Shown here one piece after another: positions 10,775-22,445 of a DNA stretch of 64,000 nucleotides. Made by a program: the position numbers and the translations under genes. The notes beneath the pieces are model-generated. The model made no database searches, was not told the origin of the DNA, and saw only the letters and a program-made list of their open reading frames with translations. Numbering within the stretch: position 1 is the stretch's first letter; each line of letters starts with the position of its first letter. This DNA is from Tetrapyrgos nigripes (lineage: Eukaryota > Basidiomycota > Agaricomycetes > Agaricales > Campanellaceae), in the NCBI GenBank assembly GCA_013368315.1, contig JAACJM010000015.1:186001-250000 (forward strand). The letters run 5' to 3'.

Positions 10775-10810
10775 GTGAAGTTGAAAGATTCGTCAACCTT
10801 TCAACTTCAC
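10775..10810. repeat. Perfect 13-bp inverted repeat
   Basis: GTGAAGTTGAAAG (10775-10787) is perfectly reversed at 10798-10810, with a 10-base loop. It could form a stable stem in DNA or in 3' UTR RNA. Confidence 0.7.
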
Positions 10811-10823
10811 ATTTGGGCTTCGG

Positions 10824-10889
10824 CTGATTTGGCAGAAGGGAGAGATACAAAGCTCGTCAGCTACATATCTCTCCCGTTTACCAGATCAG
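10824..10889. repeat. Imperfect 24-bp inverted repeat
   Basis: The left arm starts at 10824 (CTGATTTGG) and ends GGGAGAGATA at 10847; the right arm is 10866-10889. Twenty of 24 positions pair, around an 18-base loop. It lies 13 bases from the preceding hairpin. Confidence 0.65.
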
Positions 10890-10997
10890 CAATCAGAAGA
10901 AAAGGGAAGAAAAACATCAAGAAACAGAGGAATCTGAACCATAAAAATGGCATTAGGTCTTCGAACTTCGAGTTTGGCGGTCCTCCACCGTGACATC

Positions 10998-12873
10998 CTA
11001 CTCATTCTGCAACTTCCTCTCCAACAGCCCAGCTACTCTACCCCAAGCTTGAGCTCGCGCAGCAGTAGGTTTCGGGACGTCTTTCATCTCTTCTCGTGAA
11101 ACGGGAGCGTCAACCTTCTGGCTCCCTCGTGCGATACGTCTGGACAATATCCCTAGAGGATGATTGGAGCTGAGGGGTTGTAAAGGAGCACCCTGCTCCA
11201 ACGACATGGGTGGTTCTGTTGAATTCGTCTTTGACGAAGAGTGCTCATCAGAAGTTGGTGGGACAACATCAGCCTGAGGTGACTTTTGTTTTTTGAAGAG
11301 AAGGGCGAGTCGGGCTCGTTGACGCCGTGAAAGTGTCGGGGACGCTGAAGAAGGCGTTTTGGGATTAACAGGAAGGGAGGACGCGTGTATTTTCACCTTT
11401 AGGGAGTGTTTTCGTTGCCGCCTTGATTTGGAAGGGCTATGATGAACAGCGCCAAGAATACGCGTGGACAACTCCCTTGCGGCTAGTGCCTTGAGCTCTC
11501 TGGCTCGACGTTGTTTCGGACTAAGGGCGAGAGGGCGTTTCGATGTAGAAGCTGAAGAACTCAGAATGGAGCTGGAGGCGTTTGAATACTCGGGCTCCGA
11601 GTTCATGGTGGAATGGAGTGCTGTAGAGGTGTACATGGATGTAGATTGCTGGTTATAATTCATGAGTATGAGCAAAGACTAGACGCCTACTGCGAAGAAC
11701 TCACTTCGTTCTGTTCATCGTGTGCGGACTCAAACGCAACTTCTTCCTTCTCTTCATCAGATCCTGGTACTGGAGATTCGTAGTTTGAGTCAACTGCAGG
11801 TACCTGGAAATAGGATTGAAAAACAGTCGCCAGGAAAGGATGTATACACGCACCTGATTTTCTCTGACTGGGACCTGCTCCTCGGTGAGCGTCTCCGCTT
11901 GGTCCTGAGCGAGACTCCCATGGGGGTGATGCAAATCCGGAGACGCGAATTTGGCTTCCGTACGTTCCTTCTCAATTTGCAATTCAGTATGCCGAGTCAT
12001 GTTTATGCTTTCCTGCTAAATTCTCAGCAGTGTCATTATCTCTGAAGTGTATATACTTACTTTCGGAATGAGAAACAGTTCCGAGTCCAGTGCATCATCG
12101 CGATGTCGTTCGTCCCTTTTGTCAGAATAGCCCACGTATCCATAGACGAACAGAGCAGAGACTAGTGCCTTTTTTATATTGGACCAGTCATAATTCCCTG
12201 CTGTTGATTGACCGACATCAAATGGAAGCCAAGTGAGGCCAGGGTGAATAAGCAAATCGGTAGTGGGATAGTCATGAGCAAAGTGGAAGGAAGCGTCTCT
12301 TTTCAGAGTCTGTTTGGTAGATTTCCTGTCGAATACACGAGTAAAAAGCCCGATTGCTGCCTCGATAAGAAGCAAAATCAAGGCAAAGATCAAGAAAAAC
12401 CGCCACATAGGGTAAGGACGCTTTACATCGCCGGCTGCGCCTTCAGTCAAATCTGGCGGTGGTGGTGGTGGTGCACCCTCGGAGATTCTAGCGTCTTCTT
12501 CATCCCCGCAATCTGCCCGAAGATTCTTGTTGGAAGGGTGATCACAAGCTTTCTTCGGTTGTTCCGGGAATCCCCGTCCGTTGCCTGTAGTCTTCAACAG
12601 CAAGGGAGCAGCGAGTAAGATAGTAGCAATGATGGCGACCAAGAGCGGCCATTTATCGCATTCGGAGTACCCATGAGGGCCAGATGAGACAGATGTCGCA
12701 GTCGGGGAATGAAAGTCAGAAGAGCGAGATACGGTTTCGACGACATGGCTGGGTTTGGGTGAGTTGGTCCAGAGGGAATACGCGAGAGGGAGGGAGGAGA
12801 CAAGTGGTAGCACTAGGTCGAGCGCTGGAGTACTCTTGAGCAGAGGTACAATCGCAGAAATTGCAATGTCCAT
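10998..12873 (-). CDS. Membrane protein with long basic C-terminal tail, unknown function
   Basis: Four exons (12061-12873, 11854-12012, 11705-11803, 10998-11648), all in phase 0, give 573 residues. The N-terminal part has hydrophobic segments around residues 1-35, 75-95 (LLVAIIATILLAAPLLL) and 155-180 (FFLIFALILLLIEAAIGLF), with a Pro-rich, acidic loop between the last two. An acidic linker follows. The last 220 residues are soluble, Ser-rich and strongly basic (PKQRRARELKALAARELS, SPSKSRRQRKHS, SRRQRARLALLFKKQ). The join at 11649-11704 is decisive: a 56-bp GT-AG intron bridges the apparent stop at 11687-11689 and keeps frame. Without it there would be two genes 11 bp apart, the second starting at 11675. 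I do not recognise either half. Confidence 0.6.
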
Positions 12874-13231
12874 GACGGATGAAAACGAACTGCAAAAGGA
12901 CGTAAACCAAGCAGGAGACGCGACGCGCCCCTGTCACATGCTCAATGGTATCCTCTCACGTGCAATCGGAGAAGTCCGACGGACCGACCTTCCTCTTTCT
13001 CTCTTCTTGTTCCGGGTTGTTCTGATTGTCCTCTGTTTTCTTTGAGCTCGGATTGCCAGCTTTGCGAATGAATTACGGTTTTTGATCTACGAACGTTCCA
13101 TGCGCTGCGATTTATTCTTGACCATATCGTTCACAATCACTTGCATATGGACAGAGGGAATGGCATATGGCCAAGTCCATTTGAAGAACTAGATCCATCT
13201 TGACTTCCGACTCTCATCATCTCCTGCTGCA
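12874..13231. promoter_or_regulatory. Divergent promoter region upstream of the deacetylase gene
   Basis: This 358-bp stretch separates two divergent start codons. It contains a palindromic CACGTG at 12957-12962 and pyrimidine-rich tracts (about 12985-13040) typical of fungal promoters. No ORF or repeat is seen. Confidence 0.4.
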
Positions 13232-15241
13232 ATGACCTCTCCCAACAGTCTCGTCTGCTTCACTAACTGCCTTTTGCCACAGGAAGATGGTAGTCTCATA
13301 GAAAAGGACCTTTGGTTTGACCAGCGTCGCGGAACTATCGTTGATGCTCAGGTGAGCTAGCTCATGTTCCGAATCTATCTCTCTCGAAGTAATAGACTAT
13401 TTTGTGTCCATACAGAAAACCTTTTTCGTGCGTAAACAGAGGCCAGATACTACCATCGACCTGCAAGGTAACATCCTCAGGCGAGTCTTTCCTATTCTGC
13501 AACGCTTTGCAGAAGGTGACCACAGGCTTTTAGTCCTGGCCTGATCGATATTCAGATCAATGGAGGCTACGGCTTCGATTTCTCCGTCTTTGATGGAGAT
13601 GAAGAAGCTTACAAGAAGGGCATGGAACTTGTTGCCGAAAAGATAGTCGAGACGGGGGTTACATCGTACGTATGCTGGATACCTGCAATAAGAACTAAAT
13701 TTTGATTCAAGATTCACAGGCTCGTCCCGACGATCATCGTGAGCTGCGTTTAACGTGTATTACTCTCAGAGTCTGACGCATCTCTAGACGCAAGAGAAGT
13801 CCCTTTATCCTAAACTGCTCAATCTTCTTCGCCCATTCTCGACCCCAACCTCTGCATGTCTTCTGGGTTGGCACGCTGAAGGCCCTTTCATTGATATGGC
13901 GAAACGAGGTGCCCATGCCCCTTCGTTTCTCGTCTCTGCCCCAGAAGGTGCTAAATCCTTTGAGACACTATACGGAGAAGAAAATCTTGCTGATGAAGAG
14001 GACTGGCTTATGAATGGAAACATTGATCTGGGAGTCCGAATCATCACAGCTGCGCCGGAAGTGAACGGTGTGATGGATGCAGTGAAAGTCCTGAGCAAGA
14101 GAGGAGTAGTATTTTCCATTGGTCACAGGTGAGTACATTTGGCTGTTAATTGGTGCTCACAAACCTGACAGAACAATAGTATTGCGACATCTGAAATAGC
14201 GACAAACGCAGTCAAGAACGGTGCTCGCCTCATCACCCACCTCTTCAACGCGATGCCTCAGTTGCATCATCGAGACCCTTCCATCATTGGTCTTCTGGGT
14301 GCTTCGCCTGATCTGGCCAGTCCATTCAGTCCCATCACTGTCAAGACTCTGTTCTATTCGGGAGAATCTGGAGGTTCGTCTCCTCGCTCTCCAGTGAGTC
14401 GTACCAACAGCAAGTACGCCGTTTCAAAAGCCAGTACTGGTGCCGGATCTGAGGCTTTTGATGAATTGGACACGCCACCTCAAACACCTCTTTTGGCTGC
14501 TATGCGCGGTAAACTTTTGAAAAGCAGCAGCAGTATATCGCAGATACAGCTGGATCACCGTGAAACCCCGTCACCTTCTGAATTCACGAGGCCATTCTAT
14601 GAGATGATTGTGGACGGGGTACACTCTCATCCCAATTCTGTCAGAGTAAGGCTGTCCGTCGCCATCTTTCTCCCCTGTCTAATTCAGTTGCTCTAGCTTG
14701 CCTATTCGGCTTACCCAGAGGGATGTATCCTGATAACTGACGGTGAGTGACCTCGTGTCCGGTGAGAGCAGAATCCTCAATCCTTGGTCCATAGCTATGA
14801 AAATTCTCGACCCAAATCTTTCCGATGGCGTGCATGAATGGCGTGACGGGAAGAGATTCGTCAAAGAAGGCGACAAACTGTATCTTGAAGGCACAAACAC
14901 GCTCGCCGGAAGGTATTTTCTTCACCGTCGTTGTTCTTTTCTTTTTCTAAAGCCGACATTGCAGCGTTGTCACCTTGGATAAATGTGTTCGAAACTTTAC
15001 ACGCTTTACTGGCTGCTCTCTCGGAGAAGCTATCAAGTGTGCGACCTTCAACCCCGCAAAGTGAGTACTCTAACTTGGGACATGAACACTATTGATGAGG
15101 GCTCCTAGGTGCTTGGGTATTGAGAATCAGAAAGGAACCCTCCGCCCCGGAGTGCATGCAGATTTCGTCATATTGGACAGGCAAGGATACCCTCAGAGTA
15201 CTTGGGTCAAAGGATGCAAAGTTTGGAGCAAGACTCAATGA
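13232..15241 (+). CDS. N-acetylglucosamine-6-phosphate deacetylase
   Basis: Removes acetate from GlcNAc-6-phosphate in amino-sugar (chitin) catabolism; cytosolic amidohydrolase. Start MTSPNSLVCFTNCLL is followed by the entry strand LQGNILSPGLIDIQINGGYG, spliced over a short intron near 13480-13530. Metal and catalytic motifs are in order: GWHAEGPFI (about 13871), SIGHS (spliced, 14115-14180), HLFNAMPQLHHR (14240), VDGVHSHP (14610) and the catalytic Asp in ITDAM (spliced near 14740-14793). The C-terminal GTLRPGVHADFVILD is typical. About eight introns of roughly 50 bp. An extra segment of about 75 residues, Ser/Thr/Pro-rich (about 14360-14590), lies between the LFNAM region and DGVHSH; it is absent from bacterial NagA as I know it. 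Stop TGA 15239-15241. Confidence 0.93.
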
Positions 15242-15371
15242 TTGATGGACAACCATGGTGGCAGGAATGGTAATTTAGGGTTCTGCTTGTACCTGCGTAA
15301 TAGCTACATATTTGGGGTATCTTGGACGAAATATACATGTTACAGTATAGCTTAGACGAAAAAAGCTGCTA

Positions 15372-17763
15372 TCAAGTCCCAGACGGAGCTCTGCTAGCCT
15401 CGGCAAGTCGAGAACGATATTGAACAGAATTTGTCAAAGTCAGAATAGCGAAAAGCTTCTCGTTAAGCTTCGCTACTGCTTGCTGTCGAAGTTGGAGGCT
15501 TGCTATATGATGTTCATTCTGCACCGTGTCGAGGACAGGCACGATGTTCTCCATCTCCTCTTGCACCAATTTCTGTATATGAGGATATAGGCTCTTGGCA
15601 TAAGGGTGTGGAGGAGATTCTCTTCTGTGCAGATTTCGAATTCTCTCGGATATCGTGTTGATTTCTTCACGGCGTTGATTCCTCTGTTCGCGATACTCGG
15701 CCAATCGTTGTATCAGCTTGTAGAAAAGTTAATAATTATGAGCAAAATCGGCGTGGAGGGACATACTTCGGTTTTAGTTTTTTGCTGGCTTTCCATCTTC
15801 TCCTGCAACTCAGTCAGCCTGAACTCACTCAATCTATGATTGAGTAATGCTATATCATCCCTGCCCTTCTCCAGCTTTTCCCAATGCCTCTCCAGACTTC
15901 TCTCAATCCAAACAACTGGGTCGCTGGGCTCTAAACCATTCGCTTCCCTCTCTTCTTCAACTCGCTCCATGTTTTCCTGGGCATCAAATCTTTGAACATC
16001 TTCCAGCATGTCAGAAAGCACATGCAGCGAATCCTCTATGGCGTTGACGCGTGCTTTTAGATCTCTCCAAGCTTGGATGTGCGGCTCGACCGAAGACGGA
16101 GGTTGAGAAGCAAGTCTCTGCCTTTCCATCTCTTCCATCTCCTCATCTGCCCGACACTTTGCCTCCCTGAAAGTCTTGAGATCAACCAGGTACGTTTCAA
16201 CCTCTTTGGCATACCGCCGTAGGGTTTCTGTGTCGGCCACAACATCAACCCTAGTCACGGAATCAGAGGATATTTCTGGAATTTTGTAGAGAGCTTTCTC
16301 GCGCATTCTGATGTCTTTCTCGATATCGTGGACCTTTCTCGCCAGATCTTGACGAATTTGGTTCATTTTATCGCATCCCTTTTTACGTGCGCGTTCCAGC
16401 TGCTTGGAGCTCTGGATGAGTTTCCATTTGTCGAGCGCATGTTTTGCTTCGCGAAGTTTGGTGTTCAGTCGTACCAGTGCAATGGTTTCTCTGGATACCA
16501 AATAAGAGATCAACTTCAAAAAATCAGTTGACAGCTTAGTACCCACTTGACGATATGCCCGTAATCACTCTTGGTGAATGAAGTCGTGGTGCTGGCAGGA
16601 GAGAAATCGCGCGTCTTCCGAGCTTTGAGTGACTCAGCGACATCAACACCATCCCAGGTATTGGACCGACTATCTGAGACATCTCGTGACTTTCCTTCGA
16701 AGGGGCCAGGGAGCGATGGTAGGTGGCTGGCAGGTGCTTTTGGTGACGAAGGCATAACAGTAGAGGCTGCAGATCGCATGTCTTGAGAGTCGACAACCTA
16801 GGTGTTGTTGTGAAGGAATCAGACTATGCGCGTAGCACTGCTTTGAACGCACCATGGGATCATTATTTCCGACGCCCGAGTCGCTAAAGCTGGTTCCCCA
16901 TACACCTGCGTCGGCTGCACTATGATTGCTATGAGCACCGGTATCGATATCAGCTACACCTGTAGCAGTCTTGAAGGACCGTGGACTAGTCTCGAATGAA
17001 CCTCCCGTGCCCTGACCTGCATCCTTCTTCTTCTGAGTGTTCGAGGCAGCAATTGCATCATTGCCCCAAACACTTTCAGAAGAAGTAGAGCCCCAGCCAC
17101 CGTCACCACTTGCACTACCCCAAGCACCACCACCTCCTACCCAAGTATCCCATCCGCTCCCTTCAGTGTCACCACCACCACCACCACCATCCCTTCCTCC
17201 CAAAGCTCCCCATTCACTACCTCCAGGATCAGCGCTTCCCCGGCCAGTGCCCCAACCATCAGACTGTCTCTCTTCTTTATCTTTTCCATTACTGCTCCAA
17301 GAATTGCCCCAGGTTGCTCCTTGAGATGAGGAATTGCCGGTAACAGGTTCTTTTGACGTCGATGACTTTCTGGAGTCTTCCCTGGATGGATCACGAGAAG
17401 CTTGTCGTCTTGTCGAACCAGAAGGCCTTTCACCTACACTATCTTGTCGGGATCTGCCCCTCCAACTGCTGTCCTGGGGTCGAGAGGAATACTCCTCTCT
17501 TGATCGGTCCTTCAAATTCTAACAAAGGATAACGACACGGCGCAAAGCAGTAGAAACAGAAGCTTACAGGTCTTCGTCTAGTAGCAGTATCCCACGAGGA
17601 TTCATCGGGATGAGAAAACCCGCATTTTGGGAATGTACATGGACCATAGCGACTAGCACTGCCATCATCGTTATAATTCTGTGCAAACTGTCAATGTGAG
17701 GACCATACGAGAGACCGATATCCCACATACCCGACATCTTACGGCTTTAGAGATAGACGTCAT
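15372..17763 (-). CDS. GW/WG-rich protein with C-terminal coiled coils
   Basis: Six exons (17743-17763, 17568-17678, 16853-17518, 16547-16797, 15767-16490, 15372-15716) join in frame to 705 residues. Exon 2 encodes a short Cys/His motif (GPCTFPKCGFSHP). Exon 3 is Arg/Ser-rich at first, then Gly-rich with about ten Trp residues in GW or WG context (ATWGNSW, DGWGTG, SEWGAL, GWDTW, GAWGS, GGWGS, SVWGN, GVWGT). The last 390 residues are charged helix, probably coiled coil (KQLERARKKGCDKMNQIRQD; RADEEMEEMERQRL), to the end. GW/WG repeats act as Argonaute hooks in GW182 and plant proteins, and Cryptococcus Gwo1 is a fungal GW protein that associates with Argonaute. Whether this is an orthologue cannot be told here. 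A cytoskeletal or scaffold function is the alternative. Confidence 0.72.
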
Positions 17764-17925
17764 TGCACAAGCATCGAACAGAGCTAGTAAGGTTTAAAAT
17801 TCGTTATGCACGAAGACGAGTAGAGAGGTAGTAAACAGTAAACAAACAGAGGAATTAGGTACTATTCTTCGATTACTTGCGAATATACACAAAAACAAGA
17901 CTGTAGTAGGATATCTGTGAGACAA

Positions 17926-19981
17926 CTAGGCAACACGCTCTGCATATATCTTCCATATTAAGCCACCCTTCTCTCCTACTTCGAGCGTATTGCTACCAGT
18001 TACCAATTCCGCGGTCCATTTTCCGCTCTGACCGTCCTGCTCCTGCAAGACACTGCCATTCAGCTTCACTTGAATTTCCCCAATCTTCTTGACTTTCTTC
18101 TTCGCTGGGAGATTGGCCTTAAGCCTCGTTGTCGACCTCGTCACTTTCATCGCTCGCCCTCGCCCTCGTTTGCTCTTTCGCTTGACCGATTTGGTATTGG
18201 CTTCCGCGTCCGTATCTTCTTTCACATCATCTTCTTCACCATCATCCTCAGCACCACTGCTATCTTCATCTTCGTCACCCAAGAAAGCAATATTTCGAAT
18301 GAGTAGGCTCTTCTCCTCTTTCCCTAGCCGCATTGCCCATGACGTGACGCCATCACGATGGTCGAGATTGAGCGGTCGTCCACGAGGCTCGGTGACCAGC
18401 ATGACACATCTAATTTGATTCTCTGCCGGAGGAGGTGCAGGAGAAACCGAGACAGTCTGTCGAGAAGCCTCAGTCTTCAAATTATTGGATGTGAACGATA
18501 TTGGCTGCGATATAGTGGGTGCGGAAGGTATATGAGATGGCGTAGATTGATGAGTGACTGGTGCAACGGAGGGTGCCGCCGCCGGAAGTGTAGGTTGGGA
18601 TATTTGGAGATGACGAACAGCTGGAGTAGCCACAGGCTGCGGTTGTGCTATTGGGGTTGGTGTTGAGACTTGAGCAGTGGGAGTAGGGGCTATTGTTTCC
18701 TTGCTTGAAGATGCAGTTGTGGGTTTGGCGACAGGAGGTACACGGATGTTGATGGCAGTACCAGACAGCTTTGCGCTCTGATCTGTTGCAGCAGTGTTAC
18801 TTTGTGCAGCAGCAGGCATCTTGATCTTAATCTTGTTGGACGGCTTAGAGTACTGGGGAAGAGCGAACGGTTCAGGAAGGTCGGACATGAGTTGTCGAAA
18901 ATAATCCTGTAATCACTATGATTACAAACACTGGGATGAAGACAACTTCGAAACGCACCCGTAAGCTCAAGGCATCTTCCCATATCTGCGTGTGCTCTTG
19001 ATTGAACGACATTGCATTAGAGAATACGAGTTCCATATTTTCCGCAAACTCGGACAAAGAGGAGTATTCTTTACGTTTGACGTGTTTCTGAAACAGGCGA
19101 GGTGAGCATTGGAAAACCAAGTGGAAAGACAACCATACAAATATATTCTCCAGACACTGGGGTCGCTTGATGGTACTGTAGTATATGGCCCATGTTTTCT
19201 TGTTGGGCAATTCCATGAACTCTGAGGACAACACACGGCCTCTGCAAGCATGTTTTGAGCATTTTATGACGAATGAAGGTGACATTAGCTTACCCTTCGT
19301 CCGTCTTGTCTATGAGCTTCTGCAACCTTGATTTCATCATTCGATGGATATTAGGAGGCTTGTTTTTGCTCCCTTCTGCATTTTCTTCAGATGGAACAAG
19401 TTTCTTGTAGGTTTTGTTGGTCAGTTTCTGTCGAGAGTGATCCGATTAGTTTAGTGCTTCAGTAAAGGTTACGAGGGAGCGTACAAGTAGATCCTTAGCG
19501 TCTTGATAGATTTCACTCCCCTTGGCGTTGTAAGTTTTAGCGTTGGTGAAACATAGCTCGAAATCCTGGCGAACGGCTTCGAGAGTAGGATACGTGCCAG
19601 ACTGAAGTTTCTTCTTAATATCGTCTAAAGCAATAGGTTGGGCGATAATCCTGTAATAGTCGGGATATAGTTTCTTGGAGGGTTTTGTCAAGAAAAGAAG
19701 ACTAAGTGGTCGCTCTCTGAAGAGATGACAAAGTGGTAAAGGAAACGTGAGCGTTTTGAGCAAACTGTAAGCGCAAAGTATACTCACTCTTTGTTGACTC
19801 CATCCTTCACAGTCTGCCACAGTTTGAGTCCTTGCTCCGTCACACTCTCTCCACTTGCTCCCTCGCCGGTCGTCTCAACACCAGCCATTTCAACGTCGGA
19901 TGATGACCCTCCATTCTCTCTTTTTCGTTTGGTTCGTGACTCCTCCCCACCATCACTGGGTCCGCGCTCGCGCTTCGGCAT
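17926..19981 (-). CDS. RSC4: Tandem bromodomain protein, RSC4-like chromatin remodeller subunit
   Basis: Likely subunit of the RSC/SWI-SNF remodelling complex that reads acetylated histones; nuclear. Start MPKRERGPSDGGEES with KRKRE as nuclear signal. Bromodomain 1 is spliced from exons near 19760 and 19450-19700: KKLYPDYYRIIAQPI, then FTNAKTYNAKGSEIYQDA with the acetyl-lysine-binding Asn after Tyr. Bromodomain 2 (about 18960-19260): NKKTWAIYYSTIKRPQ, then FSNAMSFNQEHTQIWEDA, also keeping the Asn. A long Ala/Pro/Thr-rich linker and an acidic, then basic stretch (KRKSKRGRGRAMK) lead to a C-terminal beta domain (KIGEIQVKLNGSVLQ to LIWKIYAERVA). Two bromodomains plus this terminal domain is the Rsc4 layout. 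Confidence 0.87.
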
Positions 19982-20257
19982 GTTGACTCTTCCTGGAGAA
20001 CCTCTTCAAAAAGGCACCTGGATTCTAGTCAGAACGTATCACGGTCATTGGAATTGAGGAATACCTGGGGTTTTGTCTTCGCCTCCTGGCCAGTTATAGG
20101 ACAACCTCGGCTTCACTCACTCACTCAATTGGTAAAACGGCAGTCACGTGCGTGTAAACAACGCGTGCAAGACGAATTTGACCATCAACGCGTCCCGTCG
20201 CACACTCCAGGCCTTTCCAGTTCTAGACCTGCGTATCTACGTTGGGAAATACATGCT

Positions 20258-21431
20258 TTATTCTTCGTGGTTGTGTGCATCCAATTTGTCTCTCACTTCT
20301 CTGACTGCAATCTCGCTAGTCAGCCAGACACTCCAATCACCACTACCTCCAACTCCCATTCCCATTCCTTCACGACGGAATGCCATTTTTCCTTCTACCC
20401 AACTCCCTCCACTCATGTGAACCTCGGAAACCCCAAGAGGAAGGAGTGCATCAAGAACTGTACCAATTGTCTTTGCATTAATTCCTGAGCCGGGCATGAT
20501 TGTAGGAGTCTGCAAACCCTCCTTGCTCATAGCTTGAGTCATTTGAAAAAGACTTTGGAGGGTTTCGATGGATACCGGCACCGATGAACCCTGGCCACTG
20601 CACATGCTGGATATCGGAACGAGATCATGAGAGCAGCTGTGCATAGTTTACCTTGTCAAAATACGTGTTACACCGGGCCCGGCCTTCATAATATCATATA
20701 GTGCTGCAAAAAAAGTGACTGTTCACAGATTGGGCGTCAATGGCATTATCCCATCTCACCTTCTTCAGCGTCTCGGGACATGTCAAATGCCCTGTGGAAG
20801 CATACTGAGAGAATTCAGTGGACATGCCACATCAATGTTTGCGGCTTACTCTCTAGAGGAAGGCTAGCCTGTACGAGTCTAGTAAGTCCAGGATGTGATT
20901 ACCATCGAGCACATTTCAGGGTAAGCGGGTGCAAACCTTTTCGTCTTTTCTTCATCCACACGACCGTCTGCGGTCAGGACACCAAAAACGACTCCTTGAA
21001 CGCCATGATTCTTGAAGATCTTAACGTCTTCAATCATGACATCGATCTCCTCGTCGGTGTAGAGGAAATCTCCGGTCCGAGGTCGTACCATTGCCTGCAC
21101 ACAATCAGATCTGAACTTGAAAGCCTGCAGGACTGATCCAACCATAATAGGGATATCCCCTACAGCCTTTTGTACGGCTGTGAGCAGTCCAAGACCTGCA
21201 AAGAGATGCTATGAGCAGCCCAAAATTGGGAGCCCGAAGAACTGACTAGGCGTAGTTCCACCACCTAAACCCAAGTTACCACACAATTCCAGTCGATTGG
21301 CACCCCCACGAACAGCGCTAACTTTGAGTTGCATCTTTCATACTCATTGCCCGAATAACGACTGGTACGGACCTCAAAGCTGAAGATACAGAGTCTATAC
21401 AGACCTCTACTAGGATGAGAGAAGGCTGCAT
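20258..21431 (-). CDS. CutC-family protein
   Basis: TIM-barrel protein named for bacterial copper homeostasis; its biochemical role in eukaryotes is unsettled. Start MQPSLILVEVCIDSVSSAL (ATG 21431), joined to SAVRGGANRLELCGNLGLGG, then DIPIMAMVRPRTGDFLYT (using a weak gttgga donor; without that intron 16 extra residues enter), GVQGVVFGVLTADG, CFHRAFDMSRD, GVTRILTS, CSGQG and IMPGSGINAKTIG. The order and spacing match CutC. Seven short introns are inferred. Stop at 20258-20260. It lies 276 bp upstream of the bromodomain gene on the same strand. Confidence 0.88.
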
Positions 21432-21605
21432 GGAAATAGTAAACTGACGTCATTTGCTCTTGACTACTATACATCAAGTATGTACAGTATAACAAAGAAT
21501 ATATACATGGTGTAGTCTGGTGTAGTAGTACAACAAGGAAGTCCAAAGGCTTAGACTTGGTATATCCCCATGAGAAGGACACATAGGCATAGAGGAGATA
21601 AGTAG

Positions 21606-22445
21606 CTAATGAAGGTGCTCATAATATCGGACACGCTTTCTGATATCAGGACACAGAGCAAGGCGGACCCTCTCACTGTCTTCCTGCACAACGCCTTTGC
21701 CCCTGCTCTCCAACCACTGAGTAAAAGCCGATAGAGCTTCAAGAGAACCTACACCAGAACTACAGACAGTGCCGTCTCTGAACACTCTGGCCATGCGGTC
21801 TCTCTGAAACGACCATTTAAGCTTTCGCATAACCGGAAGGAGAGTGCGCGAGACACGTAACGAAGACGATTCCACATCCGGAAGGACATGGGACTGATGC
21901 AAATTAGCGAGAAGTCCTTGCTCGGTAGCGTTCTTACGACGGCGAAGATGAATGTTAACGACATTGGCGGCATGGGTACGAGTTAGCTTGACGCTGGATT
22001 CGTACTGGATTATAGACTAGACCTGAAGTTAGTGAGCGTAAAGCTACTGATGAACAGTTTACTGACGCGCTGAGAGTAGAGATATACGCCGTCACGCCAT
22101 CTCCTCTCGATTCCAAGACCCTTGAAAACACCGCGATGGACTAGGTCAATTATAGTTGGTCTGAGCGCAACACCCTGTGGTCCTTGCCCGAACAGTGAAT
22201 GTTGAATGCGGGACGGGGCAACAATGCGGAGTCGGTTCTTATGCAGTAGAGGATCAGAAGCTAGCTGAGCCAGTAAAGAAGACACCTGAGATAGTGAAGC
22301 GAGGTCGGGCAGGTCAAGGAACGAGACTGAGTACATTGTATCAAGGTTTTAGTGAGTAGTTTAATATGAACTGGACTGGACTGGACGCACGGACGTGAAG
22401 AATGACTTCCTGAGGCATTTCGTCGAGGGAACAAGGGGATGTCAT
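21606..22445 (-). CDS. F-box protein
   Basis: Probable substrate adaptor of an SCF ubiquitin ligase. The N-terminus, joined over a 57-bp intron (gtgcgtcc donor, acceptor at 22335), reads MPQEVILHVLSFLDLPDLAS then LSQVSSLLAQLASDPLLHK, a clear F-box. A second intron (about 22017-22070) leads to the rest. The C-terminal half is helical and basic (LRRRKNATEQGLLANLH; SERVRLALCPDIRKRVRYY) with no leucine-rich or WD repeats, so the substrate region is unknown. Predicted length about 240 residues. Its start codon is 91 bp from that of the divergent glycosyltransferase-like gene. Confidence 0.75.

Larger units (their letters stand above)
10205..10997. other. Intergenic region between convergent genes
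   Basis: About 790 bp with no convincing gene. It is AT-rich on the left. On the right it holds two neighbouring hairpins (10775-10810 and 10824-10889), listed separately. A 72-codon open frame at 10775-10993 runs straight through both hairpins and has no sign of being coding. Confidence 0.6.

Noticed and set aside
10775..10993. 72-codon plus-strand frame
   Set aside because: It runs through two hairpins, has no homology signal and ends between convergent genes.
17037..17343. Pro- and His-rich plus-strand frames
   Set aside because: They are reverse reading of the Gly/Trp-rich coding exon on the minus strand.
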